Shown: positions 35,062-47,700 of the stretch, in pieces
Layout: each line of letters opens with the position of its first letter
Numbering within the stretch: position 1 is the stretch's first letter
Assembly: GCA_023935145.1 (NCBI GenBank)
Contig: CM043699.1
Location: forward strand, 72,573,638-72,637,637
Source of the DNA: Bretschneidera sinensis
Taxonomy: Eukaryota > Streptophyta > Magnoliopsida > Brassicales > Akaniaceae
Direction: 5' to 3'
DNA length: 64,000 nt
Made by a program: the position numbers and the translations under genes
The notes under the pieces: model-generated
Databases searched by the model: none
Seen by the model: the letters and a program-made list of their open reading frames with translations, nothing else
What the model was told of the DNA's origin: nothing

Positions 35062-35528
35062 TGATACAGGAAGGAAGCTAAGGGATTGAGCTCACTTGAA
35101 GAAACCAAAAGGTATGGAGCAGCAAAGCAAAACTAGTAAGGCCAAAGATAGTTCTGACATACCGGGGAGCCTAAAGGAATGACCAGTAAAGCTTGAGTGG
35201 TAGTAAAGGAGCAAGCTAAAGTAGTAACTAGAAGAAGCAAAGTTGACAGCTAAAATAAAGAGAGGTAGTTAAAGAAGTCGTTAAAAGATCAGCTGGAAAT
35301 TAGTTAGTTTTTTTTCTTATCTAGTGTAATGCACACTACTTATATTACTTTGTGCACACTTGTAAAAGAGTTATATATAGCTTTGGATTGTAAGATTGAA
35401 GGTATGAAATAAGTAAAAAATTTAAAAGCTTATCTTGTGCTTGGAAAAAGATCATTCTGTCCTTACTTCCTGTCTAGAACCCTTTCTTTATCACCTAAAC
35501 ACTCACTGTGCACTCTGCACCCCCATCA
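35062..35528 (+). repeat. Gypsy-2 3' LTR
   Basis: 467 bp, TGATACAGG...CCCCCATCA. A purine-rich ATGGGGATAGTAT precedes it. The distal half aligns closely with the 5' LTR; the first part contains about 200 bases missing there. Confidence 0.9.
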
Positions 35529-36680
35529 GCTTCCATACTCCACCTTTGAAGTTACTCTTATAACCCTCATCATCAAGTTGAATAGTGGATATTAGATTAA
35601 GATGGATATTAGAAACATGTCTATCATCTTTCAAGAAAAATTTGCATCTAATTTTGGTTTCCCACCAAATATCTTCCATGTTGATAACTTTACACAAAGC
35701 TGGCTATTTTCACAGAGTCAAAATCATAAGCAACATATATTGAGAATAAATAATTGTGAAAAGTAATATGAGATTTAGCACATGTGTCAGCTACCCAAGT
35801 GGGGTCATCACATGTAGATTAACATAATCATCATCACAAACAATAATAACATCAGCATCAGATACAAGTGCAACTGTACCACAAACTTATTTATTCTCTT
35901 CATCTTTTTCCTTATTATACTCTCTTCATTTTCCTTCACTCGGGCCTAATGTGACCAAGCTTGTTGCAATAATGACATATAATTCTTTTTTCTAAACTTT
36001 AATCTCCATCTAGGCTTATCTCTTGATTTATCATGACTGTAAAGTGGTTTTATGCATTTACTTTTCCCTCGACTCTCTATAACTAGTGCCTCAGCCTTAG
36101 AAGAGATTCTTTGCTCTTTTCTTCTTGTTTCGTCATTAAACATGTTGTCTTTCACACATGCCAATGTCAACTTTCCATCATTAGTAGAATTACTAACTAA
36201 CACTACCAATGTATCCTAACTATCTAGCAATGAACTCAACAACAACAATGTTTGCAACTCAACGTCAAGCACAACCTCTAGATGGTAAACTGATTTAATA
36301 AACTCTAAAATTCATTTAAGTGATTTACAACTGAGTGGCCCTCCTTGTATTTCAAATTTATAAGTTTCTTGAAGATAAAAGCCTTGTTCTGGGTGAACTT
36401 TCACTCATACATAGATTCCAACAATCACTCCAACAGCTTTCCTCTAAAAGAGTTCCAATCTTCATCGGTTTTGCCCATCGATTTAGTTCCATCACCTTTA
36501 ATAGGGATATGAATATCCCTAAAATATAATAAATCCAATATCATAAACTTTCAAATTGAGTAACTGACAGCAATGAGTTTAATCATGGAACTTGAACCAA
36601 AAACTGAACTCTCTTCCATTTTAATGCACACTAGAATTCACAATCCAATCAACTTAAGTTTGATGCCATTTTGTTGGGTA
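35529..36680 (-). pseudogene. Copia-2 gag and protease
   Basis: Reading leftward on the minus strand: a gag start near MASNLS (about 36670), then TDEDWNSFRGKLLEWLL, NKAFIFKKLINLKYKEGHSVVNHLNEF, LACVKDNMFNDETRRKEQRISSKAEALV (35946-36209), all standard copia gag blocks. Protease follows as DDPTWVADTCAKSHITFH near 35800, with the catalytic Asp kept but the glycine of DTGA changed to Cys, and then DDRHVSNIHLNLISTIQLDDEGY (35503-35697). It is interrupted by Gypsy-2 at 35528 and resumes at 30304. Multiple stops. Confidence 0.85.
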
Positions 36681-36925
36681 ACAAAAAGTATATCTCCTCT
36701 TTGTATGAATAAAACAGACAAAAATAAAAATCAACAAATAACCATAGTGGAAAAATAATAATCAAGACGTCAAATTTTTATGTCAAAGACCTTTTCGATG
36801 TGAAAGGAAAAAATCATGGGACCTAGTCCAGGTAAAATCTACACTATAAAATAAGGAGAATAAAATTTATGTTTTCTAGATTAATTAAAGGATCAAAAAA
36901 TAATTTATTGTCACCCAAATGGTGG
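36681..36925. other. Leader-like sequence of Copia-2, no gene
   Basis: It lies upstream (minus sense) of the Copia-2 gag. AT-rich and non-coding. I could not place a PBS or LTR boundary. Confidence 0.35.
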
Positions 36926-37258
36926 ATTTCAATTATACAAATCACTCTCTATTACAGACATGTCGATAACCCCATCTTATCCATGGGACAAGTATTTCAT
37001 ATTTTCTCCCCTAAAACCACAGAGTGTTAACGGTTTGAACCTAAAACGTCTACTTTCTCTTATAAAATCCAAACCACTGATCTGAATCGGATTTAGTTTA
37101 TTCTCACAACTCACTTTCTATGTTATGGATATGCCGGTAACCCCGGCTCATCCATAGGACGATTATTTCATATTTCTCCCCTAAAACCACTAAGTGTTAA
37201 TGGTTTGAACCAAAAACGCCTACTTTCTCTCATAAAATTCGAAGATGCATTTACAAAT
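36926..37258. repeat. Tandem duplication of a ~170-bp unit
   Basis: Two copies share a TCTATTACAGACATG / TCTATGTTATGGATATG opening, then GGTAACCCCGGCTCATCCAT-like, TCTCCCCTAAAACCAC and CTACTTTCTCTYATAAAAT. They differ by scattered changes. Possibly part of the Copia-2 LTR or leader; no partner was seen at the other side. Confidence 0.8.
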
Positions 37259-40200
37259 AAACTCCTAAACTTTTCTACTTTTCTTTCTTTCAAAATTTGT
37301 TATTAAAAGATTAATTTTCTATCTCACTATCAACTTGAACATTCTCTATCTCGTTGTTACCAACTAATTAATCACTAGAGTGATTTAACATAGTATTTTA
37401 ATGAACTCCATCCGACCTTACCAAAAACTCTTTTTACTTAATAAGTAGTATTCGACCTTCTATCAACTATTCATCCTTATTTTATCTATTTTCCTCAATT
37501 TGATTTATTTTACTAATTCCTTAAACCAAGTATTCTTAAACAAAAGTATTCCTGAACATCATTTCCTTTTTATGTCTTTCTTTTACTCTTATTCTTCAAT
37601 CAACTAAAATCTTTACTATCTCACATTCTTCTCTAAATCCTTTAACCTTTATCTTGACATCATGCTCTAAGGGTCTCAAGTGCGGCACAACTTTAAATTG
37701 GTCATTTCTCTCATACATCTTTACAAAATTACTTATCGACTAATCACTTTTCTCATCATTCAGTAACTTCTTCCCCGACTAGACACTATACTTAGTTTCC
37801 ATTAGTAGTATTACTAAAAAAAATTCATACTCAGTTCTTTGTTAAACTCTTCAGTTCATTCACTTCATAGTTCTGAATTCATCTACAAAAAAGAATTTTT
37901 CATTAAACCCTTTACAATCCAACTTTCCAATCACTCATAATACTTTCTAATATCTTTCAAACAAATGATCAATTTCGTAACTTACTCTCTTTACTCAATG
38001 CATCTCTTAGTTCAAATCCAGATTCTTCTCTTATTGATTCCATCAGACTTCAATTTATCCATTTTCTTCACTAGGGTATGCCAACCGGTAAACTCATATA
38101 CAAATCACCATAGTAGCAACGGTTAAACACTTTACTTTCCACTATAACTCCAAATTGATTAGTCTCTCTTTAACCACAATTACATCATAAACCATTCTAT
38201 AATCTCGCTTAGGATTTCTCTGATCCAGTTATTTCTATTTACAACTAACAAGCTCCATTATACAAGTCTCTTCTCTAACGTCATCACTTAATTGTTCTAA
38301 AAAATAACTTAATTAATTTGTCTTTAGCCTCTACTTGAGATTTTCAATGATTTCATCCACATAAACTCTTCTTTTATGTTGATTGTACTTCAAATTTATC
38401 ATTGTAGCCATTAGTCTTTGGATTAAGTAAAACTCACTTCTGCTTCTTAAACGAATATTTTTTCCCCAAATTTCCAACCTTCCAATAGTTCATATATGTG
38501 ACATCTCAATTTATACTTAATATTTTCTTTTAAAACTTGGACTCTTATCTCTTCCCTAGTTATCCTTTTATATTATTATTTTTTGTTCCCTTTTTCTCTT
38601 CAATCGATCTATCACCAACATTATCAAGAGCTTCAAAATTTTCAAGGTTCTTTATAAAAATCTTCAGTTAAATATAAATTAAACAGTAATCCACAAGTCC
38701 TTACATATAACTTAATATACTCTCTACTTCTTTTCATTCAACAATAGAACCTATCACATTATGTCTGGAATTTGTTCAATTTTCTTAATTCAATTATCTT
38801 ATTATTTTTACAAAAACTTAGATGCAGTGAAGATTCCTTACTTGTTACTCAACTATTTTTTGTTAATTCACCAAACTATAAAATCTTTGTTTCTTTATTC
38901 TACCTTTACCTTTCTATCAGGCCTTTACACACTCAAATTACTCTCTTGATTTAACTACTCTTCAAATTCTTTTTCTTTTCTTATTTCTCCTTCTAGTCCA
39001 TTGAAAAGAAAAAATTTCTAGGGAACCATTTAATGCCTCACCTCACCCCCTTTTCCTTGCAATTTCTTAAGTCTAGCTACATTGAGTACATCAAATCCAA
39101 CAATCTCCTTTAACTATATCTTTTACCAACCATCTCTCCCAACGTTATTCATTTCCAATGTACTCAGAACTTATTTGATTATTAAATTAATAACTTTTCT
39201 CTTGCAATATCTCCCTTTTGCATTGTTGCTAATAATCGTCAAGTCTTTATCACTAATTATGGGTGAGGGTTAAAGCTAATTGTCTCAATCTCTAATTTCT
39301 CATCATATACTCATACCATAATCCTTTATCCAACAATCCTTTGTCCTTGAATTTCATACCTATATCTCTTTCCCCATAATTATTCTAATACTCTTTATCG
39401 TACTGAACTCTTAGTTTCCCATAATACACCTTCTTAACATCTCTATTTACAAAGTCACCTCCCTTGCTAAGAATATACATTATATTTTTGCTAGTCATCA
39501 TCCTTTCTAGTACCTCAACCTCCTCTAAGAAAATCATCTACAAATCTTTAGCTTTTCAAACACTTCAATTATCTTAGTTCATCATCACACATCTCTCACT
39601 AAATTTAATTTATCATTCCTAAAACTTATATCTCCAAGTAAAGCAAAACTTCTAAACTCACCCAACTAGCATCAACCTAATAATTACTAATTCTCAATTC
39701 TAAACTCAAGGATTTCTAGGTTTTTGATAAATCCACCATCTTTTTGTATCGAACTTTGCTCAACATTAAGATCAAATCAAAAATTTACTGCACCTTTATC
39801 CTTTACAACTTCTTACATAACAATCTCTACTTCCCAACAGACTTCATTTACTATCCTTCTTAAGTCCACAATATTATGAAAACTTCACTTACAATTTAAC
39901 TAACACCATCACTCCTTACTTGATTTATTTCTCTCATTTTACTGTAATCACTCCTTACTAAACCTTCTCCCTTATGCTAACCATCTATCCAACAATTTAC
40001 TCCTTACTCCTGTTCATACTCATCAATCCATTTATACCCCTACTACTATACTAATCATCCTTCTTAAATCTACTTTTTATTTTGAAATACTTGCAAATTT
40101 CTATGAATCACTAAATTTCCCAACTCTCAAACCTCTCCACTTTTTTAATAGATAATCACTACCTAAACTTTCAAGGTATTTCAATTCGATAATCAATCAA

Positions 40201-40807
40201 CTACCTTTTTTTTTTTCCCCCATTTTCAACATCCAAGTACACGCACAAATCCATTGCTCTTAATTTCACATATTCCAAGTTTATACTTTCTATAATAATT
40301 ATTTCTTAAGCCAACATAATACAAAAATCACAAAATTATCTATCACAAGCTCTTTTGTATACATAGCATGAAAAGGAATCATCATATGAAATGTTCATAT
40401 ATAGTTCAATATAATTCAATAACTTAGAACAATTCATTTAACCTCATACATCTAGTGATTCATTCTTAACAATAGTTCCAAATCTTTTAATTAGCAGCTC
40501 ATTAATACTTTATCAAAGTAAAACTTTCAAGTAATTTAAAACTTTTTAAGGGACCTTTTCTCATCTTTCACTTTTCAATATTATTATCAAACCACCAACC
40601 ACAAACTAATGCTTTAACACATACAGACAATACATCAATCAAAATATTCCATTGTATCAAAACAATCATACCCATAATTCTAAAAAAAATGTATCACATG
40701 AAAATTTACAGATATCACAAATTCACTCCAAACAACACCAAATTCACAACATTCAAACACAAATCAACTTGACTTTAGTCTCTAAACACCTTACCCCCCA
40801 TCTAAAC
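37259..40807 (-). other. Decayed gypsy internal sequence (copy A)
   Basis: Strongly pyrimidine-rich on the plus strand, with very few G, and no recognisable protein left on either strand. It is assigned to a gypsy element only because it aligns, in the same order, with 41960-44985 (for example the G-run near 39258 and 43325, and the AGTCTCTCTTTRACCACAA phrase near 38160 and 42032), and both copies abut the same LTR end TGTAACGACCC. Short open frames here, such as 38761-38949 and 40652-40951, are chance products of the skewed composition. Confidence 0.55.
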
Positions 40808-41955
40808 TGTAACGACCCATCCACGGATGGGTCCTACCTGAGGAGGTATCATTACCTTTTAGTTTTGAACACCTCAATTTATATGAAAACATACAAAATT
40901 TACGAGACAAACAACATTCTTTTCAAGCGTCACAACTTTACATGTCTTTGAATTTAAGAAAAACTTTTCAATACATCAACTTTTTAGATCTTGTAAAGGC
41001 ATAAATACAAGGAAACTTCTTTAATTACAACAATCTTGAAAAACTGTTACAAAAGTAAACTAAGACAAAAACTTAGGCTCCTAGCATTACCCAAGATATA
41101 AGGATGTCCTGGATGAGGACCTTACAAGGAACTTCTTTCAATTTTGATTTCAAAGTTTCCCGATGATTTCCAGAAAAGTTAGTAAAAAGAAAGGGGTGAG
41201 CTAAAAGACTTAATGAGTAAGAATCTTACTAGAAGTACTCATTTTGGGAAAAAGCTTCTTAAAATTTAAACCTTATCATATAAGTTATTTTGTAAATATA
41301 GGTTTGATACAATTTGTATCTTTAAATTTAATTACTTACCCCAAACTTTATTAAATTATAATTTATAAGTATAAGCATATAAATGCACAATTTCAAATAC
41401 TTTCATTTCTATTTTTCTGAGAAGATAAAGTCCGTTATAAAGGATCATACCTACTTTTACATAAAAAATAATCTTATCACACCGAACATATTACTAGTGT
41501 CATCTATTTATTTATCACATTCATTACAATATTTTCCACCCCGCAAGCAACTAAAATCACCATGATATCCATTGAATCAAACACATCGTATGCCGTTTTT
41601 GGCCAATCACCACGCATGCCCTTCATGGGCCAATCACCACACTTTCTCCTTATTGGGCCAATCCATCAAATGTCCATAATTCATGGAATTAAAAGCAATG
41701 AGATGCAAAATATTTTTGTTAGTCATTCCATATTTCTTTCCTCAATTCATTTTCACTGCCTCGCCATTGGGCTCATCATATAACAACGAAGACATCTTCC
41801 CACGTACTGGTACGTCTCAATAATAAATATTATCAATAAACAACTTTCAACTTAATTTTCAGCCTCACCCAACACTCTCCTGCGTTAGAACGAATATTTT
41901 GACCTTACACAACACTCCCCTTCATTGGAATGTTTCATACAATGCTTTATGTAAA
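40808..41955 (-). repeat. Gypsy LTR A (minus orientation)
   Basis: The plus strand begins TGTAACGACCCATCC. It aligns over more than 1 kb with the split LTR B (44986-45056 plus 63147-64000), including AACATACAAAATTTACGA, TACAAGGAAACTTCTTTAAT and the CCAAT-containing repeats near 41610-41665. It lies between two homologous internal regions, so it serves as a shared LTR. The right boundary is approximate. Confidence 0.75.
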
Positions 41956-44900
41956 TCTGAAATGCAATTTAGGATCCAACAAACTTTTCAAATATACAAT
42001 CACCAATCAATCACTACAACTCTAATTTAACTAGTCTCTCTTTGACCACAAATAATTACGTCGTAATACATTTCATAGTATCATTTGATCATTTGATGAA
42101 CTAATCATTTCCACTCAGGACTACCAAGTCCCATTTTATAAGTCTCTTCTTCAACCTTGGCACTTAGTCGTCCTTAGTTATAACTTATTTAACTTTGTCT
42201 TTAACCTCTACTTGAACTTCCTATGGATCTTACCAACATAAATATTTCTTTTAGTGCTAATCGTACTTTAAAATTTTTTCTACTATTTTTATCCATCTAG
42301 AGTCATTCCATTCCTTTACACCCCCTCTAGATCAAGACTTCTACTCAACCTCTTTATCAAGTACTCTACACTTCACATCCAACCAGTATTTTTGTTTCTT
42401 AGAAAACTCTTAAAGATACACTTTAGATGATTTTCCACCCAAGAATTTCTAAGAGTGCTTCTATCCTTTACCCTTATAACTATTAGTTCTTGCATCAACA
42501 ATTTCTTACTTCTGCTTTTCAAACAACCAATTTTCCTAAACTCCGATTTTCCACTCGATTTTAGCTATAGCATTTCAATTCATACTTAGGCCTTCATCTC
42601 TTCTCCAACTCCTCCTTTATATTTTTATTCCCTTTTTCTTTCCAATCATCCTATCTTCAAACGTTAACAATAGCCACAAAATTTTATAGGTTACACTTCA
42701 TAGGAATTTTCAATTAAACATGATTTTGAGTGCTAATCCATAAGTCTTCATAATTAATTTAATATACTTTCGGCTTCTTCTCATCCTTACCATGATACCC
42801 CATTTCCCTTTAGTCCTAATGACAAAACCGATTACATTATATCTGACAAATCTTAACTTTTCTCAACTCAACTATCTTTTTGTTAACTCTTAAGTCAAAT
42901 CACTTGGTGTATGTCAAAATCGAACAATCTCCATTAATTTACTATGACTAATAGTCCTCAAATATAGTACTTCACATTCACATCATATAATCTATACCAT
43001 TCTTCAAAATATACCTCTTAATCCAATCATGATTGATATTTTCTTTCATACACTTAATAAAGGTCTATTCTCAACTCATTTAACGATTCCTGGTAACCCC
43101 TTGTTTTGTAAGATCTTCCCTTCACCTTACATTAAGTTCCATCAAAATCATAACATCTATTAACCTCAAATCTCTTTAACTATCTTCTTTATTAGACATC
43201 TCATCAAACACCATTTCTTCTTAAGATGCTCTAAACTTCATAAATTCTTAAGTCAATAACTTTTATCTTGAAATATATCCCTCTTATATTATTACTAACC
43301 ATTTGCAAATCCTTATTATTAACTATGGGGAGGGGGGGGGTTATAACTAATTGTCTAAATTTTTAACTTCTCATTGTATACTAGTACCATAACTCTTCAT
43401 CTAGCAAACCTTGGTTTATACTCCATACTCATTTCTCTTTCATCATAATCGTTTTAATACTCTCATATCTTATTGAACTCTTGGTCTCCTATAACACACC
43501 TTTTAAATAACCCATCTATGTAGTAATCTCCTTTGTCAAACACACATCGTACTTTCGCTAGTCATCATTCCTTTTAGTAGCTAAACCCTATCTAAACAAG
43601 TCATCAACAATTCTTTAGCTTTTCAAACTCTTCAAATACCTTAGGTCATCATCACACATCTCTAACTAGATCCACTTTAACATTCCTCAAACGTATATCT
43701 CCTAGTAGAAATAAAATTATTTTAGTTCACTCAACTAGTGTCAATCAAATAACTTCTTATTCTTAATTCTAATCTCAAGACTTCATGGGTTTTGAATATA
43801 CCCATTATCTCCTTGTATCGGACTTAATTCAGTACTTACAATTGAATTAAAATCCTACTTCTATTTTTTACTTTACAATTTCTCTCGTAATAATTTCTAC
43901 TTTCCAAATAAATCCCTTCATTCTCTTTCTTAAGGTTTCAAAACACCACCAAATTGTCACTTATGGATTACCCATCGCCATCATGTCTTTACTTAATTGT
44001 TCCTCTCATTTTTACCTCACTTACTCTCTACTACACCTTATTTCTTACACTAACCACTTATCCAGTAATCTCTTATCTCTAATCATATTCATTAATCCAT
44101 CTACATCCTTATGAATACTTTAATCACCATTCTCAAGTCTCACTTTCAAATGATACACTTATAATTCCTGTAAATCGTTATTATTTCCTAACTTCCGAAC
44201 CTTCCAAATTTCTAGTTGATAAAACATCCCGAACTTTCAAAATAATTCGACCAAATACTTAAACAACTATCTTCTTCCTATGCTCATCACCCAAGCATAC
44301 ATTCAAGGACTCGTACTCTAGACTTCATCTATTTCAAATCTATAATTTACATAACAACTATTTCTTAAGCCATAGTACACAATATTCACACAGTCGTTAA
44401 TCATGAGTACATTAGCATACACACATTAAAAGAATTCATCAATTTTTTTTATACATAACTCAACATAGTTTACTAATTCAGTACCACTCCTTCAACTTTA
44501 TCAATATTTCCAAATTCTTTAACTAGAAATTCATTAAAGTTTCTCGACAATTGTATAAATCAAAGTAAGGCTTTCATATAAGTAAAACTCTTTAAGGCGC
44601 ATTTCTTCATCCTTCACTTTTTAACATTATCGTTAAACCACTAACTATATACAAATACTTTCAAACATATAAACAACACATCAATCAAATACTTCACGAC
44701 ATCAAAGCAATCACACCAATAATTTCTATAACAAGGCATCAATACAACAACTTGCAAACATCACAAGTCACTTTAAACAACATCAAATTCATACAACATT
44801 CAAACAAAAGTTGACTCAATTTAATCCTCAAGACATCTTACCCCACTTAATCCATTACTAGTTGTCCTTCCTAAACAGTATCCTCTCCAACTCTATGCAA

Positions 44901-44985
44901 CCGACTTTCTATAACCACCCAATGCACCAAGCACCATACGACTAAATTCTACAGAATTTAAAACCTAAAGCTCTAATACAAAAAA
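41956..44985 (-). other. Decayed gypsy internal sequence (copy B)
   Basis: It is homologous in order to 37259-40807, with considerable divergence and indels. At its right end the minus strand next to the LTR reads TTGTATTAGAGCTTTAGG, which looks like an initiator-Met-type PBS (TGGTATCAGAGC) altered by a few transitions. No protein domain survives to the eye. With LTR A and LTR B it makes a minus-strand element. Confidence 0.6.
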
Positions 44986-45056
44986 TGTAACGACCCATCC
45001 CCGGGTGGGCCCTACTCAAGGAGGTATCATCACCTTTTAGTTTCGAGCACCCCGAC
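44986..45056 (-). repeat. Gypsy LTR B, first part (split by Copia-3)
   Basis: It begins TGTAACGACCCATCCCC. It is interrupted at 45056 by Copia-3 and continues at 63147. The flanks CCGAC (45052-45056) and CTGAC (63147-63151) are the 5-bp duplication made by Copia-3, with one C-to-T change at a CpG. Confidence 0.88.
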
Positions 45057-46000
45057 TGTTGGAGTTTTTCTAAGGTTTAAATGGGAGAAGAAAAGTGAAG
45101 TTCATCATGTTAAAGGAGTGCACACAAGTGTGCGCCACACCTTGGGAGTGTGTTCGCCTCACCTTACAACAAAGCAAAGGAATGCACACCAGTGTGCGCC
45201 GCAGCCCAGCCTTATCCAAGCCACAACACCCAACAAGGAGGAGTGCTGGAGGAAGGGGCAAGCCGCGACACTACCTCCCACAAGCCGCGACACCCAGAAG
45301 GAGCATCAAGTGTGTTCTGCTTTAGGCAGTAGCCTGAAGGCACACTGATGCACATTGGTTCAGCCTTTAGTTGAGTTCGTGAGACATGTTCAAAACGCAT
45401 AGGATCACTAAGGATTGATCAAAGGCCATGGTTGATTGGTCATCAAGATCTAAGGGTGGAGAATGACACTCAAGATTGGTCAAGAAGTGGTGCATTATAT
45501 AAAGGGTCACCTAGCTTCAATCTTAATGTAATGTGATGTAATGTGATAGAAACACAAGTGTGTGTGTGTGTGACAGAACATATGAATGAGAGAATTATAT
45601 GAGAGTGCAAAGGCACAGACATACAAAAGAGACTCATTAGAGAGGCTGGTTGTAAAGAGAGAGATTAGTATAGAAAAGAGATTCAAGGGACTTGTAAGTG
45701 AAATTTTCAAGGGGGAAAGTTCCAGAGTAACTCAAGACCTTATCACTTTCTTGTTCTCTTCTTTGTTTCTTCAAGAACTTGTGGATTCTTGGAGAGGTGT
45801 TGCTGGATTATAAGAACACATTGGTTTAGTACAGAGAGTTCAGGTGAACTCATAGGGACATAGGCTATTACCAAACCTTGATAACAATTGCTATGTCATT
45901 CTTTCTTGCTTCGTGTGTTGTTTCTTTTCTTTACAAGTCATTCTAGACTTGGGTGTTTGGAAGACCATCACCTGGGCATCATTGAGGTGGTTTCCCAACA
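45057..46000 (+). repeat. Copia-3 5' LTR
   Basis: It matches 62208-63146. It starts TGTTGGAGTTT and ends GGTTTCCCAACA. U3 contains CG-rich motifs (45118-45310), a TATA box (TATATAAA, about 45496-45503) and a GT run near 45556. The open frames inside (for example 45095-45325, 45586-45813) are not genes. Confidence 0.95.
45118..45310. repeat. CG-rich palindromic motifs in Copia-3 U3
   Basis: CACACAAGTGTGCGCC and CACACCAGTGTGCGCC, an inverted-repeat motif, occur about 60 bases apart, followed by two AAGCCGCGACA copies. The 3' LTR version (62268-62465) reads AAGCCGCGGCA and AGGCCGCGGGG. It ends about 190 bases before the TATA box. Confidence 0.8.
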
Positions 46001-46001
46001 G

Positions 46002-46013
46002 TGGTATCAGAGC
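46002..46013 (+). promoter_or_regulatory. Copia-3 primer binding site (initiator Met tRNA)
   Basis: TGGTATCAGAGC begins two bases after the LTR end, the canonical plant copia PBS. The leader then runs 80 bases before being cut by Gypsy-1. Confidence 0.92.
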
Positions 46014-46093
46014 CAAGAGAGCCAAGATTGGCTGGTATCGGAGCAAGGACAGAAGGTGTCGGAGCAAGACTCCAAAAATCGGAGGTCAACTTC

Positions 46094-46553
46094 TGACGCA
46101 GGAGGATCCAAGTCAGATGATGCAGAGTTGGCAGATTAGCGCAGAACTGGTAGGCGGACTACCTAGAACTGGCCATGGGCTCAGATCAGGCCCAAAAGAT
46201 CCTTGTCTGATTAGAAACGGGCCAACAAATAAAACCTGATTATTTTAAATTAGTGTCATCATTTTAAAGCCAAAAAACAATGTTTAGGCCCTCAAATTGG
46301 CAATTTAAAGTTTTTAGGAAACTTTTTATTTTAGTTATTTTAATTTCAGCCTTAATTTAATTTTTCTATTTTGTTTCAACCTTATAAATAAGGTCTTAGG
46401 GTTTTGTAAACATTATTGTTAAATTTCATAATTTTAAATAAAACATCAGAGCTGTTTATCTGTACTGTTTTTTTTAGGGTTTTTCTTGTGTTACTCCCTG
46501 TGAACGATTTGTTCGACTAGCCTACAGAATAATCGCTATTCTGCCCGGAGTCA
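46094..46553 (+). repeat. Gypsy-1 5' LTR
   Basis: Matches 50875-51335. Contains a TATA-like CCTTATAAATAAGG (about 46381-46394) and ends CTATTCTGCCCGGAGTCA. The PBS TGGTATCAGAGC follows at 46556-46567. Confidence 0.95.
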
Positions 46554-46603
46554 GTTGGTATCAGAGCTTCAGTGTTTTCCTAGGGCAAGATTTCATCAGT
46601 TCC

Positions 46604-47700
46604 ATGGCTGGTGGTCGTGGTCGTGGTTGTCGCGGGCAGGTTCCGAACGAGGAATCCCCACGCCGTGATCGTAATGTTCAGGATGCGATGATCGAGGATT
46701 TACAGTGGTAAGTTACAGAGTTATCCCAATGTCTAGCGGTGTAAAATTTCGGTGATCGTAAGATTGAAGATCACGATTTCGATTCCAGTTCCAGTTTCGA
46801 AAAACCACATCACAATCCTGCTTGATTCTGGGAGCACCGTGGTCGGGAAGAACGTTATAGAGACCTCAGATTCAGAGTGGATCTGCCCGAGTTTTCTGGT
46901 ATGTTACAGGCCGAGGGATTCGTCGATTGGTTGAATGAAGTAGAGCGTATTTTCGAGTACAAGGAAGTCCCAGATCGTGTGAAGGTGAAACTGGTCGCCA
47001 TCAAACTGAAGGGCAGAGCATCTGCGTGGTGGGAGCAGTTGAGGCGTTCGCGTGATCGACAGGGCAAAGCCAAGATTACAGATTGGGAGAAGATGAAGAA
47101 GAAGATGAAGGGTCACTTCCTCCCTTTCGGTTACACTCAGACCTTGTTTCAGTGTCTTCATTCGTTGAGGTAGGGCACGAGATCGGTGGATGATTACACG
47201 GAGGAATTCTATCAGTTGATTGCCCGGAATGATTTATCTGAAACAGAGGAGCAGATGGTGGCATGGTATTTGGGGGAATTACAGCAGCCCTTACAGGATG
47301 TCCTCAGCCTTCACTCATTGTGGACAGTTTCAGAGGCATATCAGCGTCCACTTGCGGTGGAGAAACAGCAGAACAGGAGGCCATTGAATAGAAGCGATCA
47401 AAACAATCGGCCAGTTCACCCTCAAGAATCTCGTCCTGTCCAGCAACCACCTCAAGGTAACCCTAACCCGAATATTAGATGTTTCAGATGTGGTGAACAT
47501 GGGCATAAATCACCTGAGTGCAGGAAGCATGCTAGTAATAAAGGTAAAAATCTCCTGATTGAGGACGATGAAGTAGACGAAACTGAGGAGATTAGAGAGC
47601 CTATGTATGACGATGATGAGTATGGAGATGTATTGTATCGGGATGGCCATGAGACCTTGGTCGTTCGTAAGAGCCTACTGACCCCCAAGGGCGATTTAGG
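46604..47700 (+). pseudogene. gag: Gypsy-1 gag
   Basis: The start is an ATG 36 bases after the PBS; the first residues are MAGGRGRGCRG, an Arg-Gly-rich opening common in chromoviral gags. The capsid domain follows (LPEFSGMLQAEGFVDWLNEVERIF, KLKGRASAWWEQLRR, TEEFYQLIARNDL). A zinc knuckle CFRCGEHGHKSPEC (CX2CX4HX4C) is at 47480-47521. Premature stops occur near 46711, 46744, 46825 and 47173, but the frame never shifts. Gag and pol are in the same frame, so the gag end is set by domain, not by a codon. Confidence 0.9.

Larger units (their letters stand above)
30305..35528 (+). mobile_element. Gypsy-2: decayed chromovirus
   Basis: It is 5224 bp, TG...CA, flanked by GCTTT (30300-30304) and GCTTC (35529-35533), a 5-bp duplication with one change. 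It carries gag, protease, RT, RNase H, integrase and a C-terminal chromodomain-like end, in that order, all full of stops. It sits inside Copia-2: the copia coding sequence resumes on both sides. A chromodomain plus RT-before-integrase order marks a Ty3/gypsy chromovirus; a Reina-like identity is possible but not proven. Confidence 0.9.

Noticed and set aside
38761..40951. Several 60-99 codon frames in 38-41 kb as small genes
   Set aside because: The region is pyrimidine-rich with few stops in some frames; no start context, family or conservation between the two homologous internal copies.
41562..41783. Frame with repeated GQSPH residues (also 63702-63923)
   Set aside because: It translates the CCAAT-bearing LTR repeats; the same frame recurs only because the LTR recurs.
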